Source: Fistularia commersonii
Taxonomy: Eukaryota > Chordata > Actinopteri > Syngnathiformes > Fistulariidae
NCBI GenBank assembly: GCA_037954325.1
Contig: JBBMNZ010000015.1
Span: forward strand, 11,572,501-11,636,500
Direction: 5' to 3'
Length of the DNA: 64,000 nt
The notes under the pieces are model-generated. The model ran no database searches and was not told the origin of the DNA. It was given only the letters and a program-made list of their open reading frames with translations. The position numbers and the translations under genes are program-made. Of the stretch, positions 45,791-57,303 are shown one piece after another; position 1 is the stretch's first letter; each line of letters opens with the position of its first letter.

Positions 45791-47035
45791 CCGCAGGAAC
45801 TTGCCAATCCTCTTAACCTTTCTCTTTCTCCATCGCAACCCCTCCCCTCCCCCTCCGCCGCACCTTACCTCCCTTTTTTTTTTTTCACCCCATCCCACCC
45901 CTCCTTCACCTCCCTCACCCCCCCATTAAGACCAAAATAGCTTTTTTTTTTTTTTTTTTTTTAAATGTTCCACCCTGATAATACAGATAATAGTCTCTCT
46001 CTCCCTCTTTTTCTCTCTCCTCTGAGCCTCTGGCGTTAGACAAATGTCTCCTCCTCTGCGCCATGGGGGGGTGGTGATTTGGAGAGTGTGTGTGTGTGTG
46101 TGTGTGGGGGGGGGGGTCACTTACATAAACCTGGCGCTGCAGTTATTGGGATGCGCGACGGCCGAGCGCAGACGACGCGATCTCAGAAAACAAACAAACG
46201 CCTGCGCAGCTTCCAGCCGGCCGGCAAGGAGGAAACCCCACCAGCTTTCTCATTTCTGTGTTTCGCCCCGGCTTTTATTTTGTGCCTCTCCGCTGCTTTA
46301 TTTTGAAAGCCCTCCCCCGCCTCCTCCATCCCATCCTTCCCGTCATTAAGACAAGTCGAAGGCTCATCCCCCCCCGATGATTTCTTGCGCGCACGCTCAC
46401 GACAAATTAACGCGGCGCTGACAGAAAGCAAGGCGTCTCCTGATGGACTCCCCCACCCACCGCCGGCTAAATCTTGCCAAGCGACAGCGGATCAATGAGG
46501 GGAAGGAGGAGGGGAGGTGGGGGGGCAGAACCGAAAAAAAAAACAAAAAAGAAATCAGATTTCCTTCCGCTGCTCTGCTAACACCACCTGGAGTCAGGGG
46601 GCTGCTTTTGCCGCCTCATGGTCTGACTGTTGCCGTGGCGACGCTCGCCGGGGTCTAGGGCGCGTCGCGGCGGATGGATGAAGAGCCCCGCGCCAGGATT
46701 GATTCCAGCACAATTGAAACGCTCATATTTAGGAACTGCAGTTGATTTATTTCGCCGCTGTTTCCTCATTAGAAAAAATAAGATTGAAGTCCTGTCTTTT
46801 AACCTTTTGCCCCCTTGGCAAAGAGGTCAAAGGTCACTTTGCGACATTCACATTGACTCTGAAAGTGAAGAAACCTACCTGGGACCCCCCTTTCCTGTCC
46901 TGATTGATTCGTCACCAGATCTTCTGGATCAATTCTACATTTACTGTCTTATTGATCCCCCCCCCGGTCTGGGTCAAAGGTCATGACCCCCCCCCCCCCC
47001 CCCCCGGTGAATCCCCGGTCACCGTGGTGACTGAC

Positions 47036-47121
47036 CTGCGGCGCTGGACACGGTGGGCCAGTTCTGGACCAGCATGCCTTGAGCCCCCTGCATGACGGAC
47101 GACTCCTCCATGTGGACCGAG
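47036..47121 (-). CDS. pcdha: Protocadherin-alpha constant exon 2
   Basis: An 86-bp exon between cctttcCAG and GCAG/GTCAGT. Its first base completes a Ser codon from CE1. It encodes SVHMEESSVMQGAQGMLVQ, then NWPTVSSAA. Human PCDHA constant sequence has SSVHLEEAG...QQWPTVSSAT here. It was too short to be obvious as a free-standing open frame and was found from the phase and homology requirement. Confidence 0.95.
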
Positions 47122-49014
47122 CTGGAAAGGGATGGACACACACACACACACACATACACACACCTTCTGTCAGAATCCTCCTCCTCTCTGCCTGGGATAA
47201 TATCCTCGTGCTAACATCGTTTAGCATGAAAGCTAAAGGAATGAGCGGCCATTTTTGTGTGAATTTTAAGATACATCCAGCATAAACTAGTTTTAAAAGG
47301 ATCATCAAAAATAGTTATTTTTTTATGAATTATTCTTACAAGTGTGTAACTGTGTCATAAACAACCCCCCCCTTTTTTTTTTTTAGTCCTCGTGTTCTTT
47401 TTTAAAAATTCTCTTTTCCGTCGCTCCAATGCATCTCTCTCAGGAGAAGAGGATCTTCCTCTCTCTTCACTCCCTCCAGATCACCTGAAACATGCTAAGA
47501 GACGCCGTGGAGGAGGATGTTCAGGCCCGAGGTGGTTCCTTAATGCGTCTCAGAGACGCCAGGCGGCCATCTCAGATCGCTAACATGTTTTCCCGACTTT
47601 AGCGCCAGAGCTGAAGGTTCTCAGCGGCCGATCGGTCCAGATGAGAGCTTTCCTGGAGAACATCCCCGTCTTGAGACGTACAGTCAGACTGGCATTATCA
47701 TCGCCCGCTAATGTCCGCTGAATTAGCTTCCTGTGCGCGGACAGCTTGAAACAATGCGCGGCTAAGCGCTTCCTGCTACTGAGAATACCACTGTTGCAAG
47801 TAGGGGGCGCTGTTTCCCACATTGCCTGAGTTGGAACTGAGTTTAGGAATAAGACGAGCTGTGACGGAGGATGTTCCCTCCATGCACGGCGCCGTTCAGA
47901 GGAACCACAGAGCCGCTAATGCGTCCTCTGCAATGCAGCACGTCTGTGCCTGACGCTGTGGGTGGGAAAAAAAAAAAAAAGACGGTGTCCCGTTGCGAGG
48001 AAGTGGAATCTGCCTGGGTGTCAGGTGAACGCCCGAGGAACGCAACGATCCCCTCCTGAGTCTTAGCTTAAAAACGGAGATTCGCCGTTGATAGATATTC
48101 TAAATCGGGTAGAACGGCGTTCTGCGCTTCCTATCTGGTCGCCACGCCGATGGAATTATCTTATTTTTATATTTCTAGAGGGGTTTCACTGCTGATCTGG
48201 AAACCTAAATAACATCCTGCGGCTCACGCGTCGTCCAATCACATATCTCCTGAGGAGGCGTTGGGGGCGGGGCTTTTCTGAGCAGACCCCCCCCCCCCCC
48301 GCCCGCCCTCGGCCGCCTGTTGGCACCTTCTCACTTCCTCTCCAGACGGTGTATTAATGGCGGCTGGCGTGACGCGCGCCGACATCAGTTCGTCTGAGAA
48401 AGGTCAAAGTCGGCTCATTTGTCCTTCATGCCTCCTGCCTGAAGAAGTGTGTGTGTGTGTGTGTGTGTGTGGCCTACATCATGTCTGACTGCAGAGGCGG
48501 TGGGCAGACACATGTACACACACACTCACACACACATCATGTTTACACGCAACCCAGGGATTCAGACCAGCGCTCAGGGTCATTCAGCTTGTTTTGTTAG
48601 ATGATACATTTTGCTTATAATGAAGGCTAACTCTTATTAAATTGAATTTTTAATATATTTAAATCAACAAAAAAAAAATACAATTTTAAAAAAAAAAATT
48701 TTTTTTATTTAATTCAAATGTAATTTTTCCATTTAGAAGCCATAAACGTATGGTTATGGGTCCCATCCAATCCATGGAATAAATCTACAATATGAAAAAA
48801 TACACAATGAACTACTTGTTTTAGAATAAAAATGCAGTTCCTATATTTCTGCGCTGCAATTTTAGTCAGTGTTCGCAACATGGCACAACACTATGTGACT
48901 CAGAACTTACAACAGATGGTGGCAATGCGGCTTCTGGGTCTGTAAATAGCATATTTACTTATCGTTAGAAATATACATGCTTTTCCGTCGGCCCCGACAC
49001 CCTCGGCAGCAAGA

Positions 49015-49205
49015 TGTTGTTGTCAAACATCTTCCCTCAGCCGCAGGGAATGTTCAAATCTTTGTAGTTAACAGTTAACAGTTAAGACAATTTATATTTC
49101 ATTGTATTTCTTATTCTTCCTCCTTCGTACTATTATCTATTACTGTTATGTTTTTACTTGAAACTCTGGCACAACAATTTCCTACGGGATAAATAAAGTT
49201 GTTCT
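49015..49205 (+). mobile_element. LINE 3' UTR end
   Basis: Ends with gaaactctggcacaacaatt, then tcctacgggataaataaagt. The same ending, preceded by the same 'cagccgcagggaat' box, is at 52,620-52,845. Only the 3' UTR is present. Confidence 0.7.
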
Positions 49206-49209
49206 CATC

Positions 49210-49580
49210 TCTCAAAAAAGAGATAAGTGGACATGGAGTGTAGGGTTTTCCAAGAAAAATGGACCAATTCTTATTTGTTCCTTGAGGTTAATAAGAAACC
49301 TGTTTGCTCGGTGTGGATGCAGCAAGTTTCAGTGCCACTATGAGAAAGTACAAAAAAATGCACCGAGAACTGAGAAGACGGAACTGAGGCGTAATGTTGT
49401 TGAAATTGCACTTCTTCGTGAACCTCAGGTTGTTCGTCATGTATTTTTTTAAAGGAACAGTTCATTAAATAGACAGATTTTATCATTTACCTGAACTCCT
49501 TAACACTAAAACAAATGAAAAAATTGGACTTAGTGTTACTTCTGTGTAATTACGCTATGATTTTCTTGGTGACACCCCTG
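49210..49580 (+). mobile_element. hAT (Charlie-like) 3' fragment
   Basis: Resembles 19,530-20,431: gagtgtagggttttcc, tgtgcaacaagtttcag-like ggatgcagcaagtttcagtg and ccactatgag. It ends with the terminal repeat gacacccctg followed by atctagga. The left end is missing, apparently replaced by the LINE 3' end. Confidence 0.7.
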
Positions 49581-49764
49581 ATCTAGGAATTTCATATTTA
49601 CATTGCAAAAACACACTCCACGAGATGAATCGTTGTTGAACGTTGCATTTTCCATCACTTCCAGTTAGAACAACGGCGTTCTAGCCGTATTATCCATAAA
49701 TGCGTGCGCGTAGGAGCCGCAGCTCTTCACATTAGTAAAGTTTAAAGAGGGTAAAAGTGCTTAC

Positions 49765-49823
49765 CTCTGCACCCCCGCCCTCAGCGACGCAGAATATCGC
49801 CAGTCAGCGTTCGGGGCTTTCGG
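49765..49823 (-). CDS. pcdha: Protocadherin-alpha constant exon 1
   Basis: A 59-bp exon between tggaatCAG and GCAGAG/GTAAGC. It encodes PKAPNADWRYSASLRAGVQ plus two bases of a Ser codon. Human CE1 is also 59 bp by my recollection and reads PRQPNPDWRYSASLRAGMH. It starts in phase 0, matching the end of the variable exon. Confidence 0.96.
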
Positions 49824-50071
49824 CTGATTCCAGCGAGAGGTGGGGAAGATGAAAGGAAGTCGGGGGGATGGATGGAAGGATGGAGGGATGGAAGGATGGA
49901 GGGATAGAAGGATGGAGGGATGGAAGGATGGATGGATGGAAGGATGGATGGAGGGACATTGAAAGAGAGAGAGAGAGAGAGGGTTGAGTTTGATGTCATC
50001 CAGTGCAGAGCCTGGTTCTCATCAATTAATCATGACACACATCCAGAGCTCTGGATGTCATAGGAGTGCAT

Positions 50072-50124
<53 letters not shown>

Positions 50125-50514
50125 ACCTCTCCAACCCTTTTGGTTCTCTGCGGCCGTCGGGTCAAGCACATTTGGAGCGTTTTAGCCGTGAATTAGCAAG
50201 AATCCCCTCCATCCCACCTCCCACTGTGACGAGTGGAAGGGGAGCCAGGGTTCCACGGAAACAACACACACACACACACACACACACAGGAAATTCGCAC
50301 CATAATGTTCCCCAGACGTGGCTGGGTTGTATCTGCGCAGAGGGGGGAGGTCAAAACAAGAGTTGTGTTGTTTTTTTTGTCAGCGATATAATGAATTGCG
50401 GCTGATAAGCGAGCCCTCGCTGCGATATCAGCTCCGCGTCGTCCATTTACAGAAACGGAGATTCGACAGGAAGCCTCCGTCTGAAGGACGCTGGCGGAAA
50501 TCAGCAGTTTCCTT

Positions 50515-51490
50515 ACATTCAGGGATAAATCACATGCAAAATAAGTAATAAATGGGCTGCTCATCCGAGATAAATTAACTTAAAACTCGTAGCGTATAGT
50601 CTTAAAATCAGGAATAAATTACCAACAAAATGAGTAATCAATGGGCATAAATCAGGGGTAAATTACCTTAAAATAAATCGCAAATAATCTTAAAGTCAGG
50701 GATAAAGTATGTACAAAATAAGTATGGAATGGCCTTAAAATCTGTGATCAAATAAAACTAAAAATAAGGAATAATTTACCTACAAAAGGGGCCTTAAAAA
50801 CATGAAAAAAATACATAAAAAACAAAATGGTCTTAAAACTGAGATAAATACCTAAAAATCAATAAATGATTGACCTTCAAATCTGGGAAAAATGGCCTTA
50901 ACATAAAAAGCTAATAGCTTTATAGGTTACCCCACAAAATTGAATAATAAATGGTCTTAAAATCAGGAAAATTATATAAAAAATGAATGGCACTTCAAAT
51001 CTGGTAAAAATACCTTAATCATTAATAGTTAATGACCGTAAGATAAATGATAAATGACTTGAAAATAAATAAAAAAATTACCCTAAAATGAAACATTAAT
51101 AAATAATCAGGTATAAATGATCTGAGAAGGTCAAATAATTATGACAATTAAATCACTTTAATATGAACATGCCTAAAACTTATTATTAGATTCCCCTTGA
51201 ACTAAGTAATTAATGACCAAAAAATCTGAAATAAACTAATAAATTGCCTTAAATATCAGCTATGAATCATTTGATAAAGCCACAGTAAATGACCTAAAAC
51301 TAATAGAAAATTGCCTAAAATTCAGAAATGAAGTGCTTCAAAATGACCAATTACATGCTCCCATGAGCCAAAAATTTCCATTAACTCATCAGTGAATTTC
51401 GTAATAAACTTGCAGTAATTGACCTGATTTTCAGAAAAAAAAAGGCTAAAAAAATGAGGAATAAACCAACAATCAACTTTCAAAATATTA
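50515..51490. repeat. Degenerate AT-rich tandem repeat
   Basis: Many diverged units around cttaaaatcagggataaatt, acctacaaaataagtaataa, atgg. The register drifts and no single period holds throughout. Confidence 0.6.
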
Positions 51491-51929
51491 AATATGACCA
51501 TTTCACATGAGATCAGCTCTTAGTGGCTGGCAATCGGGACTCACCGACAGAACCGGCACGTTTATTCATAAAATATATATAAATCATGCGAATGAAGTTG
51601 GAATCCCTTCTGATTATTGATAAGTTCATTGATTTTCCCGGCTGAAAGGGTGAACAGAACATCGGGTACCCCTTTACCCCGCTGTCTGCAAAGGGAGTTC
51701 TCCATCCCCCCATCCCCCCACCCCCTTCTCAAGGGTAAATTACCGCCTTCGTAGAAGAGGCAACATCGCCACGGCAACCGCATCCTAATCGTCTGCCGGG
51801 TACCGCCGTTGAGCGATGGGGCTCGAGCGGGGACGATCGGGTTACGGGAACGCAATGCGGCGTTGCAACGTGGAGGAAGTGTGGTTTCTGTCAGAAGGTG
51901 CCGGACCCGGATGTTCTCCATGTTCTGAC

Positions 51930-53292
51930 GGAAAGATGCTCGGCCGCATCAGGAAGGCTTTGCTCAGGTGGATTCCCTCAGGACGCCTTCCTGGGTGGAA
52001 GCTCCGTGTTCTCCACGGGAATGTGAGGGGTTTCTCAGGGTTCGAAGGAATTTTATAGATGCCTTTCTTGGTGAATGGTTGCATGCCTCTGTATAATAAT
52101 AATAATAATAATAATGGTAAAAAATAACAATAATCATGGATTTTACTTCAAGGGGCTTTTCTTGGTGAATGGCTATATAATAATAATAACAATAATAATA
52201 TTAATACATATTATATTGCATTTTATTTGAAGATGCCTTTCTTGGTGAATGGTTTTATGACTATATAGTAATAATAGCAATGCATTTTATCTGATGGCAA
52301 CTATCTTGAATGGTTGTACGACTATATGCATTCTATTTGAAGGAAGGTGCCTTTCTTGGTGAATGTTTTTATGACTATAATAACAATAATATCAATACAA
52401 TTAATAATGCATTTTATTTGAAGATGCCTTTCTTGGTGAATGGTTGTATAACTCTATAATAATAATGATAATACATTTTATTTGACGGCACCTATCTTGA
52501 ATGGTTGTATGACTATAATAATAATAATAATAATAATAATACAAATAATAATGCATTTTATTTGAAGATTCCTTTCTTGGTGAGTGGTTGTATGACTATA
52601 TAATAATAATTCAGCCCTTCAGCCGCAGGGAATCTCAAAAACTTTGTACTTCAGACCATAAAACACTTTATAGCCTTGACTTGTTACTTTGACACTTTAT
52701 AGTTTTATTTGTATTTCTTTAATATTCCCCCTTTTTTATACTGTTTATACAATTTCCTACTATTATTTATTATTGTTATATTTTACTTGAAACTCTGGCA
52801 CAACAATTTCCTTCGGGATAAATAAAGTTGTTCTTATTCTTATTCTATAGGTCGTATGACTATATAATAGTAATAATAATACAAATAATACAAATGATAA
52901 TGCATTTTATTTGAAGGCGCCTTTCTTGGTGAATGGTTATATGTATATAATAACAATAATAACAATAATAATAATAATGCATAATATTTGAAGGCGCCTT
53001 TGTGAATGGTTACATTTATAAAATGATAATAATGCATTTTATTTGAAGGCGCCTTTCTTGGTGAATGGTTGTATGTATTTAGCAATAATAATAATAATAA
53101 TGAATTTTATTTGAAGGCGACTTTCTTGATGAATGGTTGTATGACCATATAATACTAACAAGAATAATAATGCATTTAATTTGAGGGTGCCTTTCTTGGT
53201 GAATGGTTGTCCGTCTCCAGGTTGACCCCTGCCTTTTGCCCAATCACAGCAGGGATAGATGATGAATGAATGAATGAATGAATGAATGAATA
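51930..53292 (+). repeat. tRNA-headed repeat, copy e, with greatly expanded array
   Basis: Head with GGTGGATTCCC, then tggaagctccgtgttctcca. A ~1.2-kb array follows with about ten units of catttatttgaaggcgcct-type DNA, tttcttggtgaatggttgta and variable (AAT/ATA)n. The body end is 'ttgcccaatcacagcaggga' and the tail is (TGAA)n. A LINE 3' end (52,620-52,845) sits inside the array. Confidence 0.8.
52620..52845 (+). mobile_element. LINE 3' UTR end nested in the minisatellite
   Basis: cagccgcagggaatctcaaa at the start. gaaactctggcacaacaatt, then ccttcgggataaataaagtt at the end. Related to 49,015-49,205. Confidence 0.75.
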
Positions 53293-53739
53293 CTGAGCCG
53301 GTACCAAACGGCGCTAGGCTCGCTAACAACCGGCCGGCCTGCATCCTGGACGGGAAGCTCTGGAGACCCTCAGCTGAACCTGTTCTCCCGTTTCTCCCCG
53401 GCACGCCGGTTTACCCGAACTACCGTAGGAATTTTTAACGAGACCCGTTTTCACCTCCGACCCTCCCTTCTAGAACCATCTTCCTCAGGAGCTGTCGCCC
53501 GGCAGCTTCCCCCCCCTCGGTGTTACAGTCTGTTATCGTCAAACAGCCGCAGCCTCACCAGCGAGGAGTAGGAGGAGGACACGCTCCTTTGTCACGAACG
53601 AAAGCGTTCGTGTCCTTTGGATTCTTTTGTCGAATTCCTTTACGATCTTTTTATCTCGTCGGCTTCCTGTCGACTACATGTGAAAAGTTCTGATTTCTTC
53701 AAATGCTGCTCGTTTGCCTGTTTTGAAGTCATTGTCAGG

Positions 53740-54300
53740 ATTAGTATTTTTTTTTCTTCTTATTTGCGATTTTTAACATTTATTGGAGGTTTATATTTTC
53801 TTTTTGTAGGTTTTTCCAGGATTTATTTATTTATTTATTTATTTGTAGATTTTTCAGGAATTATTTTAATTTTTTTCAGAATTTAATATTAATTTAATTT
53901 GATTTTGAATGTTTGTAGATGAATAGAATCGAATACAATATACCTTTAATTCCTCCATCATGGGAAAATTTCTTTTTGGAGATTTTTATCATTTATTTCA
54001 GCTTTATTTTTAATTTTTTTGTTAATTTTTCAGGATCTATTTTTAATGTTATCTTTTTAGTTGTTCAGAATTTCATATTAATTTAATTCATTTGTAAAGG
54101 TTTGTAGATGAATAGAATATAATAGAATGTGCCTTTAATTGCCCCATGATGGGGAAATTTTAATGTGTGTGTAAGGATTTATTTTTATTTTACATTTATT
54201 TATACATTTTTTTGTTTGTTGTAAAATTCAATTAAGTGACTTAATTTTTCTATCAGATTTTTTGAATTTATCTTCCATTTCTTTTTGATCCATAACCAGA
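53740..54300. repeat. T-rich degenerate repeat, block 1
   Basis: Repeated pieces such as gtagatttttcaggattt and atttttaatttaatttg. The same pieces recur at 56,250-57,110. Confidence 0.55.
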
Positions 54301-54847
54301 TTCTTACCAATCACAGGGTCAATTAATCAGATTTATTAGAGATCGACTCAATATTCTGAGCATTTTTTTTTTCTTCTCATATTCTGATCAAATTTTGCAA
54401 CAGTTTCAGGGACGTTCGTTTTTTGATGGGTTTTTTTTTCTCAATTATTTTATTTTATTTTTTTTCATTTGCTGAAAACCTACTGAAGAAGAAGGAAGAG
54501 GAGAGTGTTCGCTAATGGAAACCTGCTCCGGGGGAGGCGAGCGGAGGCGGGATCGTCCCAGATAAAGACGGGACAGCGTGTCCCTCCGCCGGTTCCGGAC
54601 CGGAGGGGACTATTTTTCGTACTTCCATCTAATCCGGAGGTGGCGCTCATGTAACTTTGGAGACGTGAACCCGAGCGCGACCTGCAGGCGACCCCCTTAT
54701 TTAGCGAGAATGTGTGCTTCAGGGAAATATTCACCGAGAAAAAAATCTAAAAATAACTTTCCTTTCGTCGAGGATTTTTTTAGGTTGTTTTTTTAATGAT
54801 TTGTTTTGGGATGAATAACTTTAATATTAACTTTAAAGCGTGACGTT

Positions 54848-55495
54848 CATTCATTCATCATCTACAAGCCGATCCTGCTCTTTGGAGCCTGAGGTCAAAC
54901 CCTCAAATTTGGACGTTCACCCTTTCATTTGCACGTCATATCGAGGCATAAAAACATTCACCCTCTCATTCAATCATCATGAAGACATTCACACTTTATA
55001 CAAAGACATGCAACCATTCACCCTGTCATTCATGTCATATAGACACATAAACTGTTTACAACTCATTTAGAGACTCGCAGCCATTCACCCTCTCATTCAC
55101 TCATCATGGAGACATTCACACTTTAAATATTCAACCATTCTCATTCATACCTCATATAGGGGCGTATCAGCGTTCCCCCTCTCATTCACACGTCACATAG
55201 ATATATTATTCGCGTGTCAACTCGAGACATACAACCCTTCACCCTGTCATTCACTTGTATATTGAGACAATAATTCACTCACTCATTCACACGCCATTTA
55301 GACACGCAATTATTCACCCGTCATATCGGGACATACAACCGCTCCCCCTGTCATTTACTCGTCATAGAGGTATTTAATCGGACACGTGGAGAACGTGGAG
55401 CCTCCACACGAGAAGGAACCCTGTGGGAATCCGACCGGGGACCTTCTGGCCGCGAGGCGGAGGCGCTTTCCGCCGCGCCGCCCTCCTTATTTTAC
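54848..55495 (-). repeat. tRNA-headed repeat, copy f
   Basis: On the minus strand: head with GGCGGAAAGCGCC and GGTCGGATTCCC at the 55.4-kb end, then gtggaggctccacgttctcc, then an array of about 12 units with gaatgagagggtgaatg and atgtct motifs, and (ATGA)n at 54,848. Here the array directly follows the head. Confidence 0.75.
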
Positions 55496-55807
55496 CCGTC
55501 CTATCTGGCAAACCCCGCTCCTTCCTCAACTCCGAGCAGCAGGCTGCACGCCAGCCTCCTGCCGGGCCTCCATATTTGCATTTCCAGGAAACGCCTTGCG
55601 GACGTCAAGCGCGCTCATCACCCATTTTCAGATGTTTTCCCGCCTTGAACCTCCAGATCTTTCCTCCACATCCTCTGGAGCCGACGCTTATCAACCAGCC
55701 TCGGTCGATGCTTCGGCACGCCAGGGGAGCGCGCTTCAAATCCCCTCTGACATCTAGCCTCGCCGCCGCTTTGATCGAGTCTATTAACCCCGACTGCTCA
55801 AGCGCGT

Positions 55808-55845
<38 letters not shown>

Positions 55846-56249
55846 GTCACTCGGTCATAGCCGGTCGAGCGGCTCCGAGCTCCTGGGATGTGATGACAAC
55901 CTGAAACTGAAACACGAACCTCTGAATCATCAGAAAGAGTAGAGCCGAGCCGCCGCCTCCCTGACGCTAACGCAGGGTGAGCGCCGCGCCGCGCCGCAGG
56001 AGTGGCGGGCATGACGGGGTGAATGTGAACCCGGCTCAGGATTTGAAGCCAGACACGGGAAACGAGACTCTACTGGCAGGGCCTTATCCGATTAGCAAAT
56101 TAGTTTTTCTTTTGTCTTTTTCTCTGACGATCGGTCCCCGTGTGAGGACGATTTGTCTCTCCCTGCTAGTTACTCACCATGTGGCTGGTGGCATAGCATT
56201 AGACATAGTCCTTTTTGTTTTTTTGTTTTTTTATCTTCAGACACATTTT

Positions 56250-57110
56250 CTGGTGGTTTTTTTTTTGCAAATGACAGGTTCATTTCTCGATTAATCAAAA
56301 ATGATTTTGTTGTTTTGTAGATTTTGAGTTTGTATTTTTAATTTGACTTTTTTTTTAGATTTTCAGGATTTATTTATGATGTCATTGTTTTTAGTACTTT
56401 ATCAATTTTCATGATTCACTCTTAATGAAAGTTAATATCTTTTTTTTATAGATATTCCAATGTAATTGTTTTCCAATATCATTGATTTCCCGAATTTATT
56501 TCGAATTTAATTTTATGGTATTTGAATTTGAATTTTTTTGTGAATTTTCAGGATATATTTTATGTCTCCTAATTTTTTTTTACATTTTTTTAAACTTATT
56601 TTAAATTGCAAATTTAATTTCAATATTTTCCTAGAGTTTTGGAATTCATTTGAAATTTAATTGAATTTCGTAAAACTGTGTAGCTTTTTTTAATTTTAAT
56701 TTCACTTTTTATAGTACATTGTAGATTTTCAGGATTTTTTCAAAATTTACATTTTGTATTTTATCTTAGAGTGTTTATTTTTAACTCTGTTACATTTTTT
56801 AAAACATTCTAGTAGACATTGATTGTTTTTAATTCAATTATGGTCTCCAAAATTTGCAGGCTTTTGGACTGTCTCATACATTTTTAACATTTGACATTTT
56901 TTTTAGATTTTTCAGATTTATTTGAAATTTAATCAATTTCGTTACATTTTGTAGATTTTCGGGATTTATTTTTGTTTAATTCCATTTCTTTAAAAGATTT
57001 TTGTAGACTTTCAGGTTGTTTAATTCAATTACCGTCTCACGTTTTTTCCGGCGCTTTTCAGGATTTGTCTTTAATTGTTTTTTTGTTTTTTTTAATTTTA
57101 GCCCTATAAT
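56250..57110. repeat. T-rich degenerate repeat, block 2
   Basis: Units of the type tttgtagattttcaggattt, atttttaatttaattt. Related to block 1 about 2.5 kb away. Confidence 0.55.
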
Positions 57111-57303
57111 TCGCCGGAATTTCAATTGCGTTTCAACCTGCCTCAGTTGGCGGTGACCAAATAGCGATTTCTCATTTTTCACACAATCACACAATACGCG
57201 ACGGATATTCACGAGAGTAGCGTTTTTCTTTTTTTTTTTTTTTTTGTCAATATCAAGAGCCGTCGGCGTTCCGAGCGGAGATACGGATAAAGACTGGACG
57301 CAC

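Larger units (their letters stand above)
42917..47035 (-). other. Intron between constant exons 2 and 3
   Basis: 4.1 kb. It contains GT runs at 43,296-43,325 and 46,084-46,105, poly-A at 43,866-43,885, a run of 25 G at 44,058-44,082, a pyrimidine-rich block at 45,480-46,040 and a run of C just before CE2 (46,987-47,005). Several RFX X-box-like motifs lie at 45,362-45,790 and 46,628-46,643. In mammals this intron carries the HS7 regulatory element. Confidence 0.7.
47122..49764 (-). other. Intron between constant exons 1 and 2
   Basis: 2.6 kb with simple repeats (GT run 48,448-48,472), a LINE 3' end (49,015-49,205) and a hAT fragment (49,210-49,580). A CTCF-like core (caagtagggggcgctg) is at 47,797-47,812 on the plus strand. 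Confidence 0.7.
49824..57303 (-). other. Intron between the variable exon and constant exon 1
   Basis: 7.5 kb. It holds CA runs at 50,073-50,121, 50,263-50,288 and 55,811-55,841, a degenerate AT-rich tandem region (50,515-51,490), two tRNA-headed repeats (51,930-53,292 and 54,848-55,495) and T-rich degenerate repeats (53,740-54,300 and 56,250-57,110). No further variable exon is seen, so the exon at 57-60 kb is the one nearest the constant exons. Confidence 0.7.
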
